From Albifimbria verrucaria (taxonomy: Eukaryota; Ascomycota; Sordariomycetes; Hypocreales; Stachybotryaceae): 64,000 nt of DNA. The notes below the pieces were generated by a model. It searched no databases and had not been told where the DNA came from. It saw nothing but the letters and a program-made list of their open reading frames with translations. Within the stretch, counting starts at the first letter, position 1, and each line of letters begins with the position of its first letter. The stretch is from positions 868,001 through 932,000 of the forward strand of contig JAHREC010000007.1 of the NCBI GenBank assembly GCA_020081605.1. Direction: 5' to 3'. Shown piece after piece: positions 12,051 to 21,836 of this stretch. Both the position numbers and the translations under genes were made by a program.

Positions 12051-14808
12051 TTAAGGAGCATAATTACTGGGTAAGAAGTCGAAATTGAAACCATCTAGGT
12101 TTACCATTTCTTGGAACTGAGTATCCTGTAACGTTCCATCGCTAACATACTGAGGCCCGGGGAGGTGGCGAGCAGGGCCTAGATTGCCCATAACGTTGGG
12201 AAAGGTGTCAGCGGGAGCGATGAATTGTTGGCCGTTCGAGTAAATGGGATCTCTATCTAGGGCTGCTTCTCCCGTGGGGGTGCATCTGTAGATATTGGCG
12301 TTTGTGACGAGTTTGAGCCAGTCTGGGTTTGATGATCCGTCGGGACAACGGTATCAGATGTGTTTCGATGCAGAATCATGGCTTGCATGTAGTCGGACAC
12401 TGCGCGGCAGACGACCGGAAACAATGTGCGCTCAGCAATCTGAGGATTCCGCCACAAATCTGGATGGTTGGACAGACGATTAGTCACACTGGCCGCTATA
12501 CCCTCGTCAAATCCTGGACCAAGGATTCGGAGAATTTCAGCCTGTTCTTCAGGACTCATGGAAGCTTCGTAATCTTGGAACTGTTAGTTAGGTTTGGTGT
12601 AGACTCAGGGAGGTGGGTGAAGGCAACTTACAGGGTGATGGAATCTTATCGTCCTGGGGATACAATATCTTATACATCCTCACCCATTTGAAGCTCTCTG
12701 TAGCATTCTTCAATCCTCTTCCAGACCTCAGCTTCTTCTCTGTCTCTCTATCAATGCCAACTAGCCAAGAGGGAGCAGTGTCTACTATATCGCAGGATTC
12801 TTCCATTCGGCGATGTGCCTTGAGTTCCGCCTCATCCTTGTCGAATTTCGTGAAGCATCTATCGCAGTGAATGGGAATCATATGCGATCTGTAGATATGC
12901 TCTCTGTTTCGGTTAGAAGCAAATTACATTGAGTTTGGCTGGGGCTAGTGCAACCTACTTCACACGATGGACTGAAGGCCATCCTCCTCTTTGACAACGA
13001 GGCCATCTTGCTCCCCATATTTCTTGGCAAACGGACATGCATACTTCTTTTCTTTGGTATCGGATTGATCTTCCGGCATTGGTGTCTCGAGCCTTTGCCG
13101 CTTGTTCTGGTCATCGTCGTCTCCTCTACCTCGGCCACGAGGCCCGTCACCTTCTAGTGGTCTCTTTTCTTTCGCGCGGTCGCCATTGCCATTCCCAGAC
13201 CCTAAACTGGAGGATTGACCAGGATTGACGTTTCCGCTGCTGGTGTTTGTCTCTGGAGAGCAGGACCGCACCCAATCAAGAACCCTGGCTGTGACGATAG
13301 AGACAACAGACTCGTATACAGAAAGAATAATAGGCAACTGATGCGGAGGTAGAGAAGAAGCGATGCATGCTTCGTACAATGATTCGTCTGTCTCGTCTGT
13401 AATATCCGACAGTGAAGCCTCGTCCTCAGTAGTCTCATTCACAGTTGAGGCAGAGAGATCCGAAACTGAAGTGGCAGAGCTTGTGGTCTGCGGTCCAGAG
13501 CTCCCTGATGTCGAATTGGCCGGATTTGCCGTATCTACGGAAATGGACTCAATACCACTGCGAGAATCAGACGGGTCAGACGGTGGTACCGTTTCCGCGT
13601 GGTCAGGGACGGCCGCTCTGAGATGGTATTCAGCTTTGGGCACCCAGCGGCATCTGAGCCACCTTCGCGAATGGTGCTTAAGCATGGCCTGCTGGTGCTT
13701 TCTGTATCTTTTCCAACATGTGGGGGCTGTATGGGCTTTCCTCATCCTGATGGCGAGCGCCGCGTTCTTGAGCTATCCAGTCTGGAAAGTGAATCTTCCC
13801 ATGATCCTGGAGATAGACACGCCTTTCCGAGGTGGCCACGAATGACTGGAGGATCTTAACGTCGTCGTCGTTCATTTTGGTCGAGAACTGTGGCAATGGC
13901 ACACCTCGCGGAACATGGTTCCCCGACAGGCCATGAGCCCCAGCTATTGATGAGGCAGATGACATATTCTCGCTTCGTAGAGACTCGCAACGGGTTCGTC
14001 CGGAGCTAGATCTCACCGACATTTCTCTCAAACTGGTCGCGGAAGAGACCCTGGAAGATGGATGAGAGAATATTGAATCGGCAAGAGAGCTGTTTGTTGG
14101 AGAGGAGCATCTTCGGGACAAGGGTAGATGCCATTGGCTTGAGATGTCGGGTTCATTCTCGTTACTGGTCGGACGTGGTGGCTTGGATTCGACGACTAGC
14201 CGAAATTGTTAGACTTCATGTGTATATTGGGGTATGATCGATATGAGATCTTTACCTCGCTGTTCTTTGTCGCTGCTATTTCCTGTTGCACCGAAAGAGG
14301 AATCGGTACCCTCATGGTGAGGTTGAGGGCGAGGCCAGCGGCTGCCCACACCAATGAGTTCAACCGGATGGTCAGGCTTAGGTGAACCACCTTCCTCCTG
14401 TGCAGATGAAGCTTCAGCCATATCGAGTGATTGACGCTCGTCTAGCGAGTTTTCTTCCGCTTGTTCAATGTCTGTTGGCACGATTGGCCTTCTGTGTCGA
14501 TTCACCATTCTCATGGATGAATCCCAAACCTTACTCCAACTACGATAAGATGGATCCTTGGTAAGCTCATTATTCTGTGGAGGAGGGTTCGTATTCGAGT
14601 AGTGGAGGGGCAGCATAGCTGTCTTTTGTGGTTGAAATAGACTAAGACAATGTTTGAAGCCTGTCACAAAAGCCTCCGGAAGAGTCGAAGCTGGCACCTC
14701 TTGGTGCGCGTCAGGTTGCCTTATCATGACACTGTTGGCTGTGATACCAGGGAAGCAGGACAAGGCTTCGGCTTCTGGCGGCCTAGGACGTCCCAAGTTG
14801 ACTCCCAC
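12051..14808 (-). CDS. Large fungal C2H2-type zinc finger protein
   Basis: I assign four exons: 14808-14256, 14195-12959, 12903-12632 and 12573-12051. All introns are GT-AG, 55-60 nt. The long N-terminal part is Ser/Pro/Glu-rich and disordered. A conserved segment follows (KILQSFVATSERRVYLQDHG, FPDWIAQERGA). Near the C-terminus is the diagnostic zinc-binding block: CPFAKKYGEQ, then GGWPSVHRVKEHIYRSHM after one base is restored near 13006, then IPIHCDRCFTKFDKDE and LKAHRRMEESC. These give two C2H2-like fingers as found in a large Pezizomycotina family, some members of which sit on NACHT/STAND-like proteins; the role is unknown. Single-base shifts near 13682, 13006 and 12263 are each repaired by one base. 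The C-terminus ends DFLPSNYAP. Confidence 0.72.
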
Positions 14809-14941
14809 ATGGACACACAGTCAGACGCCGAATGGTTCGAAACTCAATCCCTTCGAAGTGCGGAGCTATCGGACGTTTGGAGCGAGGGCGAGAGTTTGCG
14901 TAAACGAAATGGAGACACGATTACGGACTACCGAAAATAAA

Positions 14942-14974
14942 GGCGTCGAAGAAGGCGTCGAAGAAGGCGTCGAG
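14942..14974. repeat. 12-bp tandem repeat (GGCGTCGAAGAA), about 2.75 copies
   Basis: Two perfect copies of GGCGTCGAAGAA and most of a third lie head to tail about 135 bp upstream of the C2H2 gene start. It is a simple repeat. Confidence 0.85.
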
Positions 14975-15029
14975 GTCGCCGGAGCGTGATGACAAGGGGG
15001 TTTGGGTGGGGAGCAGGAGGTGGGTGGTC

Positions 15030-15056
15030 TTCATCCTGCGCAATGCGCAGGATGAA
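15030..15056. repeat. Perfect 13-bp inverted repeat with 1-nt spacer
   Basis: TTCATCCTGCGCA is followed by one A and then TGCGCAGGATGAA, its exact reverse complement. The 27-nt palindrome lies upstream of the C2H2 gene. It could be a dimeric protein-binding site or a cruciform-forming site; no known consensus was recognised. Confidence 0.8.
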
Positions 15057-16713
15057 GCGGTCGCAGAACCCAACGGGGCAGAATCATATACTGGAATTCC
15101 CAGTCGGCGCGAAACCCATGTCATGCAATTCCTGGTCGCTCATGTGGCCGGCAAAGATGACCTAGTTCGCAAAATCACAACCGTTGCTGCAAAGGCTCGA
15201 AGAAGCCGGGTTTGCTATTCTGCGAAGCTTGCTTCTTCGCGATGAGGAGAACAAGAAGCTCAGGACGTAGGATAAAAGCTCTCAGAAGCCCTCGGATTGC
15301 TTTGCTTGCTGTACTTTATTAGTTTGCACGTAGAACGATTACAATAGAGAATTTCTCCAGACTCGGTTACAGATCCAATATGCCAAACCAGCCCGCAACC
15401 ACATCATTGGCCCCTGGCTACGGCTCTAGTGGCTCATCATACTCAGGGTTGGTATCAGCAGGCGCCCGTAAGGTAAACGCATACTGACCACATCACAGAA
15501 GCCGAGCAGGCCAAGTCAATCCCACCGCAGCCTCTGCATCCGAACTGTCGCCAGCCATGCTGCGTTACCTTGGAGAAGCGCCCCAATCACGGCACGCCTA
15601 ATGGTACCGAAGCCTTTTCCTCCGCAGAAGAAGTGAGAAAACTCAGACATGCCGGCAAGTGTATGTGCTTTGTTGCATTGGGAAGAATGAACGTGATCAG
15701 GCGGTTGGGGGCTGTGGCTGGCTGGCTGGACATGGTATCCAAGCAAGATACCAAGAACGGTACGGAGTACTTGGTGAGAGTCGGGATCGATCGGAGACAA
15801 ATAACATGCACTTTGATTCGGAAAGGCGTCAACTGATGGGCTATGAGTGTAGGCGAGCAAAGCTTAGACCAGGGGCTTCTAGGGAACGACACAGCATGTG
15901 AAGCAATGACTAATGCCTGCCTCTCAAAAGGGTGTTGTCATGAGCACAGGCCATTGCTAGAGAAACTTATAGACTATGTTAATGGAGTTTCAATTTTACA
16001 ACTGATATGTCTTGTCATAATATCCGTATTGAGAGGAAATGAATCTCGCACCAGCACCCTAGGAATGGAGACCTATCATTCTCGTCCGATGAACCTATGA
16101 AGGCGAATCCTTTCTTGAAATCTTGCGATGTTACTATCTGCCCGATGCTTGCTTCGGGAACTTATTCGGTCATGCATGTCGCCAGGTTCGTTTCTAGGTA
16201 GAGATTAGGCGCCAGCCCGCCGTCTTGGTGCCCAGCCTTCAGATCTGCAACCGCTCTTGTGCAGCTACTCCGCCACCACACTCGACAACCCTTGCTGCGC
16301 CTTGCAATCTGCCTTTGCATTGTGAAGCCAATACGACATGCATAGAGTCCATACCGTTTAGCTTTAGTGCAGCCTTTTTCGCGGCAGGCGTTCTTACCTT
16401 GGCATGCTGCATTTCCTTTCCAAGGCATAGTAGAGGACTTGGACAGATTTGGACAGAGCTAGACCATGTCACAAATGTAGAACCATTGACACACAAAGAA
16501 TCCCTTAAAGTTGTAATGTTCTGCCATGAGGTCGGTGAAGCTCAATGGAGCTTCTGGGCTGTGAAGATCCTCGCAGGGGTCACAAAACAGGAAGCAAAGG
16601 ACCGCTGAGTAAGGTCTCAATTCGGAGGATACTGGCACAAATCTCACTGCATGTTGTATTGTAATAGCCAATAATCTACTATGGATTTATGCTTGTTATT
16701 TGACGTCTGTTTA

Positions 16714-16778
16714 TTCTGACGATTGTTGGTTTTGACGATTGTTAGTTCTGACGATTGTTGGTTCTGGCGATGGTTCGT
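16714..16778. repeat. 16-bp tandem repeat, about four diverged copies
   Basis: Four head-to-tail copies of a TTCTGACGATTGTTGG-like unit, the last one diverged (TCTGGCGATGGTTCGT). It lies about 220 bp upstream of the alpha/beta hydrolase start, so it may be promoter-proximal. Confidence 0.8.
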
Positions 16779-16998
16779 TTCAACTACCTATTCCCAGAAT
16801 AGACATAACAAGCAAGCTCAATACTGACCCCGCTAGATTGATCTTACTTCACAAAATAATCCCTCTGCCAACTGTTCAATTGCGCTCTTAACTGAAGTTA
16901 TTTGACCCGAGTTCAACCACGAGAAGGTGACTCGAGCCCGTGAACTCAAGCCTCAAAGAACGGTGAAAACACCACATTCTACGAATATACCAGTCAAG

Positions 16999-17816
16999 AT
17001 GGCCAAACCAACCGTAGTTCTTGTTCCAGGAGCATGGTGCCCACCAGAAATTTACGCAGATGTGGTGAAGCACCTCTCCTCCCACGGATACACCGCAAAA
17101 GTTATAGCTTTGCCGAGTGTTGGCGCTGAACCGGCCAAACCAGACGCTACGGCCGATGTCGAGGCTATCCGGAGCCATCTCAGACAACTTATTGAAGTTG
17201 AAGGGCAAGACGTGGTCCTTGGATTACATTCTTACGCTTCATTGCCTGGAAACAATGCTGCCGAAGGCTTCTCCAAGAAGGAGAGGGAGGAGAAGGGACT
17301 CAAGGGCGGAATCGTTAGATTTGTGCTCGTTGCCTCACACCCTGGCAACGAGGGCCACTCTCTTTGGGCTTCTGACGCAGTTCCTCCAGAATGGATGAAG
17401 GTCGATGTGGAGGTAAGCAACACTTCCTAAAAGAAGAAGGAATTGCCTCTAACATGTGTATAGAAAGGTACCGTTAGCATTGGCCCTGAAGATGCAAAGA
17501 ATCTCTTCTTCCATGACCTCCCTCGGAGTTGGGAGATGAATGGACCCGAAAGCTCCGACACCACAGTATGGGTGTCTTCAGCAGCATCATGACATATGCT
17601 GCTTGGAAACACATCCCTTCAACGTTTGTCCGAGCCGATGGGGATCGCGGCTACTTCTCCCCTGCTGTTGTTGACCAGTTGCTGCAGGCTTCAAGAGAAG
17701 TCGAACCTACAGCCTTTGACGTAGAGGAACGTACGGATGCAGGGCATCTTTTAATGGTCAGCAGGCCAGAATGGCTAGGTCAGGTTCTACGCCGAGCCGC
17801 AGGAGAGAATGTTTAG
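16999..17816 (+). CDS. Alpha/beta hydrolase (AB hydrolase-1-type esterase)
   Basis: Exon 1 is 16999-17412 and exon 2 is 17464-17816. The 51-nt intron begins GTAAGC and ends TATAG. The N-terminus MAKPTVVLVPGAWCPPEIY is the first strand and oxyanion loop of the fold. The nucleophile elbow reads VVLGLHSYASLPG, with Ser as the likely nucleophile; the glycine usually found two residues after it is Ala here. A late Asp (HIPSTFVRADGDRGY) and His (DAGHLLMVSRPEW) complete a plausible triad. One base is missing near 17524 (CTCCCTCGG), which shifts to the frame DEWTRKLRHHSMGVFSS. About 255 residues is normal for this family of small fungal esterases. The substrate is unknown. Confidence 0.8.
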
Positions 17817-18590
17817 AGTTACCAGAAAACTGTTTCTATAGATCCCGGATAGACCTGCATTGAAGTAGAATCTCATGGCTCATGGCTTACAGCATTCGTG
17901 TAGACTCAACATTGGTAATAATTGAAGCAATATCTGGTCAAAAAGTCCATCGTTGCTACTCCTGAGATAAATGTAGCTTTGCGTAGCTCATTCTCATTAA
18001 TTAATACCTATCCTTGAACTTGAACTGTTGTCTTGTTACAGTCTAACTCAAGGGCCATTTATCTCAAACCAAACGCAAGCGAAGGCAGCCTCAATCTTCT
18101 CTAAGCCCATTTCTATCTCGAATACTCAGCGTTAGTAAAATGAAGCCTATTGTGATGTCTAGGTTGGATACTATGAAGGCTAGAGTCTACCACTCTCGCA
18201 TTGGACACGGAACTCTGGAAATCAGCAAGGAATCAACCGATTTGCCATTTTTACATGTATTTAACTCTTGATTTGGTCATATTGCGAAATAGCTTTTGTA
18301 GAATTTGATCTTCTAGCTCTTGTTGTGCTCTATGACCAGCGCTAAGACAGCACCCTGCAAAGGCCCCTTCAGGTCCGCCATCAACGTCATCGAGTCATAT
18401 GCATTGCCTCCTTGCATTTACATCTGCATACAGGCTTCATGAGTTTACCCAAACATACCCTGCATCAGGGCTTCTCAAATCTCCAAAGACTGACTCAAAA
18501 ATCCGTAACTTCATTCGATTATGCTTTTCCAAGGCGCTGCCTCACCACATTGCCTCAATTCTCAGCGCCGGGGGCGTCAACTCAGCCGTG
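17817..18590. other. Intergenic region, no gene supported
   Basis: A/T-rich region between two plus-strand genes. An in-frame extension upstream of 18591 exists (from 18399), but the conserved protein most plausibly starts at 18591. Confidence 0.45.
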
Positions 18591-19956
18591 ATGAAGCGTA
18601 CTGCAGCTGGCGCAAGTTCTGTCAAGGCAAAGAAGCCTCGCGTGGAGGTGCCTGAGTATCATCTAACGCCTTCCGTGAAAGACGAAAATGGTGGAATTGT
18701 TTGGCCGGCCCCGAGCGACCAGATTGACAGGGCGAGGGCTTTCATACTTGAATGGTGAGATGCCTCTCATCTGATTGGCACGTATCTGACTGTAACTGTT
18801 TAAGCGTCGCCGCAAAGAAAAACACCTTGATCGTTCCAGACAAGGACGCAGATGGACTTACTTCTGGGGCTATCCTCCAGAAAACGCTGGTGTTGCTGGG
18901 TTTAAGCCCCGAGTTGATCTCGGCGCATTTGGTCAAGAAGGGCAAAAATATTCATGACGAAGAGGAGCGCAACTTGATGGCGGGTCTGAAGCCCGACTAT
19001 ATCTTTGTTCTTGACCAGGGCTCACGAAAATCACCTCCTGTCATCGACGCACCTCACAAGGCTTTGATCATTGACCATCACCATGCGCTCGCAGACGATT
19101 TTCCCAAAGGTTCGGAGCACGTCTCAGCCTGCAACTCTCCCCTGTTGCCACCAGCTCGCTTCTCACATATCATATCTGCTCCGAGCTGCACGAAGATGTT
19201 GTCAAAACCTGCGACTGGCTCTGTGCCATGGGTACACACGGCGATCTCGGAAACACCTTGAAATGGGAGCCGCCTTTTCCCGACATGAAGGCGACGTTCA
19301 AGATGTATACGAAAAAGGCCATAAATGAGGCAGTATCTTTGATCAATGCTCCAAGGCGGACCGCTTCTTACAATGTCCCATCCGCCTGGGAAGCGCTGAT
19401 GGCCGCGAAGACACCGACGGACTTGCTCAAGGACCATCGTCTCTTGACAGCACGAGAAGAAGTCAACGCAGAAGTAGAGCGCTGTACCCACACGGCTCCA
19501 AAGTTCTCTGCAGATGCAAGGATAGCCGTGTTCCGCATCAACTCCGCTGCGCAGATCCACCCGGTCATAGCTACCCGCTGGGCCGGGCACCTAACATCTC
19601 CTAAGCTAGAGGTTGTGCTTGTTGCTAATGAGGGTTACCTCCCGGGCATGGTCAACTTCTCCTGTCGGATCCCTCGCAGCGCACGCGCCCGCGACCCTCC
19701 GGTCAACATAATCGAGGTCCTCCGTGACCTGGCAGGCCGCGCACCGGATCCGACGCTGCGAGAACGACTGGGTGAGTCGTTTGCACGAGGGCATAAAGAG
19801 GCCAGCGGAGGCATCGTGCCAAAGGAGGAATTCGAGGAGCTCATGGCCATTTTAGAGATTGGAAAGAAAACCGAAGGAGCAAGCCCAAAGAAAAAGGGTC
19901 CTCAGATGCCTAAGCAGTCAAATACTCTGATGAACTACTTTGGGAAAAAGCCATGA
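18591..19956 (+). CDS. DHH-family phosphoesterase (RecJ-like) with C-terminal PIP-like motif
   Basis: Exon 1 is 18591-18754 and exon 2 is 18805-19956, with a 50-nt GTGAGA...TTTAAG intron. The DHH catalytic motifs are in order: LIVPDKDADGLTSG (metal-binding DxDxDG), YIFVLDQGSR, IIDHHHALADD (DHH) and CAMGTHGDLG. The later region resembles a DHHA1 domain (GYLPGMVNFSCRI, LGESFARGHKEASGG). RecJ-type proteins are ssDNA exonucleases or nano-RNases; the fungal members are not well studied. The protein starts basic (MKRTAAGASSVKAKKPRVE, NLS-like) and ends QSNTLMNYFGKKP, close to a PCNA-binding PIP box, which suggests a nuclear replication or repair role (inference). One base is missing in the C run near 19141. 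About 437 residues. Confidence 0.8.
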
Positions 19957-20107
19957 TCAATCGCAGCCTTTACCTGCTGCGAGCAACATCACTATGCGCA
20001 TAAACATACCACATGCAGCTCGATCAGCCTCATGAGGTACAACGCGGGCTTCAATGAACTCCCATCAAAGGGACCAGTGGTTTAATGTTTACCATTCACG
20101 AAACTCA

Positions 20108-20748
20108 TCATACAGCATGTAGAGTAGCCTGTCCATTTGCCTGCTTTTCGACCTTGTACGCCTTCCATCCCGCCTTGGGCAAGTCAATTGACTCATCCTC
20201 TGCCAGAAACTTCATGAACACACCATGCGTTACCACAACCACATCCCGCTTATCGGTATCGGACTCTTTGGCCAACTCCTCCACCAGAGTCAACAGCTTG
20301 TCTCTAACCGCTTGTGCACGTGCCTTGACCGCAGCATCATCCGCAGTGTTCGGCCCCGTCTTCGCGTGCCATCCGTCTCGTAGCACGCTAAAGTCCAACG
20401 AAGGAAACTTTGCTTCTAGCAATTCACGATCGGACCCGGTGTCGCAAGGAGATCACTCCGCTCTTGTAAGTCGGGGTCTAGGATGAGACGAGCCCCGGCA
20501 TCGATACCGCTGTCACCGATGAATCGCTTGTCTATAATGGAACCGAAGGCGCCGAGAGTGGTTTGTACGGCACGAGCAAGAGGCGAGGTGAGAACGACGG
20601 CAACGGAAGATAGAGCAGGGAATGATTGGGCAAGTGCAGACGCTTGGCTTTGTCCGAGCTCAGTGAGTGACGGGTCGCGATGAGAGAAGTCTTTGGAGAC
20701 GTTGTGCTCAGATTCCGCGTGTCGAACCAAGTAGATAGTCGACGCCAT
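20108..20748 (-). CDS. Histidine phosphatase (phosphoglycerate mutase-like)
   Basis: The protein is about 213 residues. It starts MASTIYLVRHAESEHNVS with the RHG/RHA catalytic loop, whose His forms the phosphohistidine. TSPLARAVQTTLGAF follows, and then VVVVTHGVFMKFLAEDE with the second catalytic His. A PGM-like fold with unassigned small-molecule substrate is the best reading; cofactor-dependent glycolytic mutases are longer and differ. A single missing base near 20444 (CTCCTTGCG) shifts between the two halves and, when restored, gives CDTGSDRELLEAKF, which is typical of the family. The start at 20748 is the ATG right before the catalytic strand. Confidence 0.83.
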
Positions 20749-21501
20749 TGTATTGATGAGTAGAGGGTTTTCTATTATTTTCTTCCTCAAGATGAATGCT
20801 ATAATACTCCAATTTGCAGCACCAGAATTGAATCAATTTCCTTGTGTGGTTTATAACGAGGCATTAATCTACAAGTCATGATGTCGTGTATTCAGCCGAG
20901 AATAGCATGTTTGCCCTCAGCGTGCGCTACTAGTGATGCTATCACCTGCTATTGGCTGTAGGGGATCACGCAATTGCACGAGACAGCTGGTAGACCAGGG
21001 TCGTTAGCAGGCGCTAACATCTTCATCAACTTTTGATAGTGATATTTTGATAGTGATATGTATTAAGCAAAGGAGAGGGCATGTTGTGATGAAGGATTGA
21101 GCAGTCGAGGAGCAGGTATGAGTAAAAATGACGAGTCAGAAAGGTACCAAACCTGGTACACAGACCAAGACACTGGATTTGGAAAAGCTTGTTACCGAAG
21201 GAGCTTATGAAAACGGCGCATCTGAACCTGATGCGGGAGGTCAAGCCTACAGAGTTGTATCGTGTGCAGGTGAAATACGCTCGGAACATATAAGCCGGCA
21301 TCTCTAAGCCTCGCCGTTTTCATCGTAATCGAGATCTCATCTAGATCAGTCAAGCGTGCCATTCACACCCAGCGCAGCAACCGCTGGTAAAGCCGAGACA
21401 TTTGGCAAATCGGCCACCCACGGAACGGGACCAAGGGTTAGACATGCTCAGTTGAAGGGAGCAAAAGTTACGAGTCCCTAAGACATGGGAGCAAAAAGAA
21501 C
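20749..21501. other. Intergenic region upstream of the tRNA-Ile cluster
   Basis: No gene is supported. A duplicated TTTTGATAGTGATAT-like unit is at about 21033-21059. The AAAAA at 21493-21497 is the Pol III terminator of the first tRNA-Ile gene on the opposite strand. Confidence 0.5.
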
Positions 21502-21630
21502 TGGTCAGTATGAGGGTCGAACTCATGACCTTCGCATTATTAGTACGACTGGAGAGGAATTAGTTTTGAATGATCGATGTCGTGATATGATGGCTGCACA
21601 TACCGCTCTAACCAACTGAGCTAACCGACC
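21502..21630 (-). tRNA. tRNA-Ile(AAU), copy 1, interrupted at position 26/27 by a spliceosomal-type intron
   Basis: The exonic arms are complete: acceptor GGTCGGT/ACTGACC (one G-U pair), D arm GCTC-AGTTGGTTA-GAGC, G26, anticodon arm TCGTA-CTAATAA-TGCGA with anticodon AAT, variable AGGTC, T arm ATGAG-TTCGACC-CTCAT, discriminator A. The 74-nt mature form is normal. A 55-nt insert (21549-21603) separates G26 from the anticodon stem. The Pol III A box (TTAGCTCAGTTGG) and B box (GAGTTCGACCC) are intact on either side. A TTTTT terminator lies just past the 3' end. These signs argue for a live gene rather than a pseudogene, provided the insert is removed. Confidence 0.9.
21549..21603 (-). other. 55-nt GT-AG intron-like insert inside tRNA-Ile copy 1
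   Basis: Read on the tRNA strand the insert starts GTATGTGCAG, has AAAACTAATTCC near its 3' end and finishes CTCTCCAG. This matches the fungal spliceosomal layout: GTATGT donor, CTRAY branch site about 12 nt from the acceptor, CAG acceptor, total length about 55 nt. Removing exactly GT...AG yields GAGCG/TCGTA, identical to the uninterrupted tRNA-Ile at 22734-22807. The longest T run is two, so Pol III would not stop inside. Confidence 0.8.
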
Positions 21631-21708
21631 ACGCTTGAGACTGCGAGATCCAGCCCTGAATTAAATCCCCAGACTATACACGAGATAGAAAGAGCAAAAA
21701 AGAAGGAA

Positions 21709-21836
21709 TGGTCAGTATGAGGGTCGAACTCATGACCTTCGCATTATTAGTACGACTGGTGAGGGAATTAGTATGCGTGGTCGAAGATGTTGGTGATAGT
21801 TGTACATACCGCTCTAACCAACTGAGCTAACCGACC
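21709..21836 (-). tRNA. tRNA-Ile(AAU), copy 2, interrupted at position 26/27 by a spliceosomal-type intron
   Basis: The exon sequence is identical to copy 1: same acceptor pairing, D arm, AAT anticodon, T arm and discriminator A. A 54-nt insert (21756-21809) is at the same site between nucleotides 26 and 27. The terminator is TTTTTT on the tRNA strand (AAAAAA at 21696-21701). Copies 1 and 2 are about 80 bp apart in the same orientation, suggesting a local duplication followed by divergence of the insert interior. Confidence 0.9.
21756..21809 (-). other. 54-nt GT-AG intron-like insert inside tRNA-Ile copy 2
   Basis: Read on the tRNA strand it starts GTATGTACAA, has GCATACTAATTCC (very close to the TACTAAC-type branch consensus) and ends CCTCACCAG. 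Compared with the copy 1 insert, the donor, branch region and acceptor are conserved while the middle is clearly different. That is the expected pattern if only the splicing signals are under selection. The longest T run is two. Confidence 0.8.

Larger units (their letters stand above)
14809..16998. other. 2.2 kb intergenic region with repeats and a palindrome
   Basis: No gene is supported. The region contains a 12-bp tandem repeat, a 27-bp palindrome and a 16-bp tandem repeat, listed separately. Frames at 15516-15901 and 16162-16608 lack domain signatures and splice structure. Confidence 0.5.

Noticed and set aside
15516..16608. Frames between the C2H2 gene and the hydrolase
   Set aside because: Short overlapping frames on both strands with no signature; nothing beyond chance length.
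21502..21836. Calling the two tRNA-Ile inserts canonical tRNA introns or tRNA pseudogenes
   Set aside because: The sequence right after G26 cannot pair with the 3' anticodon-stem strand, so the insert is not at 37/38. All tRNA arms, A and B boxes and terminators are intact, which argues against pseudogenes.
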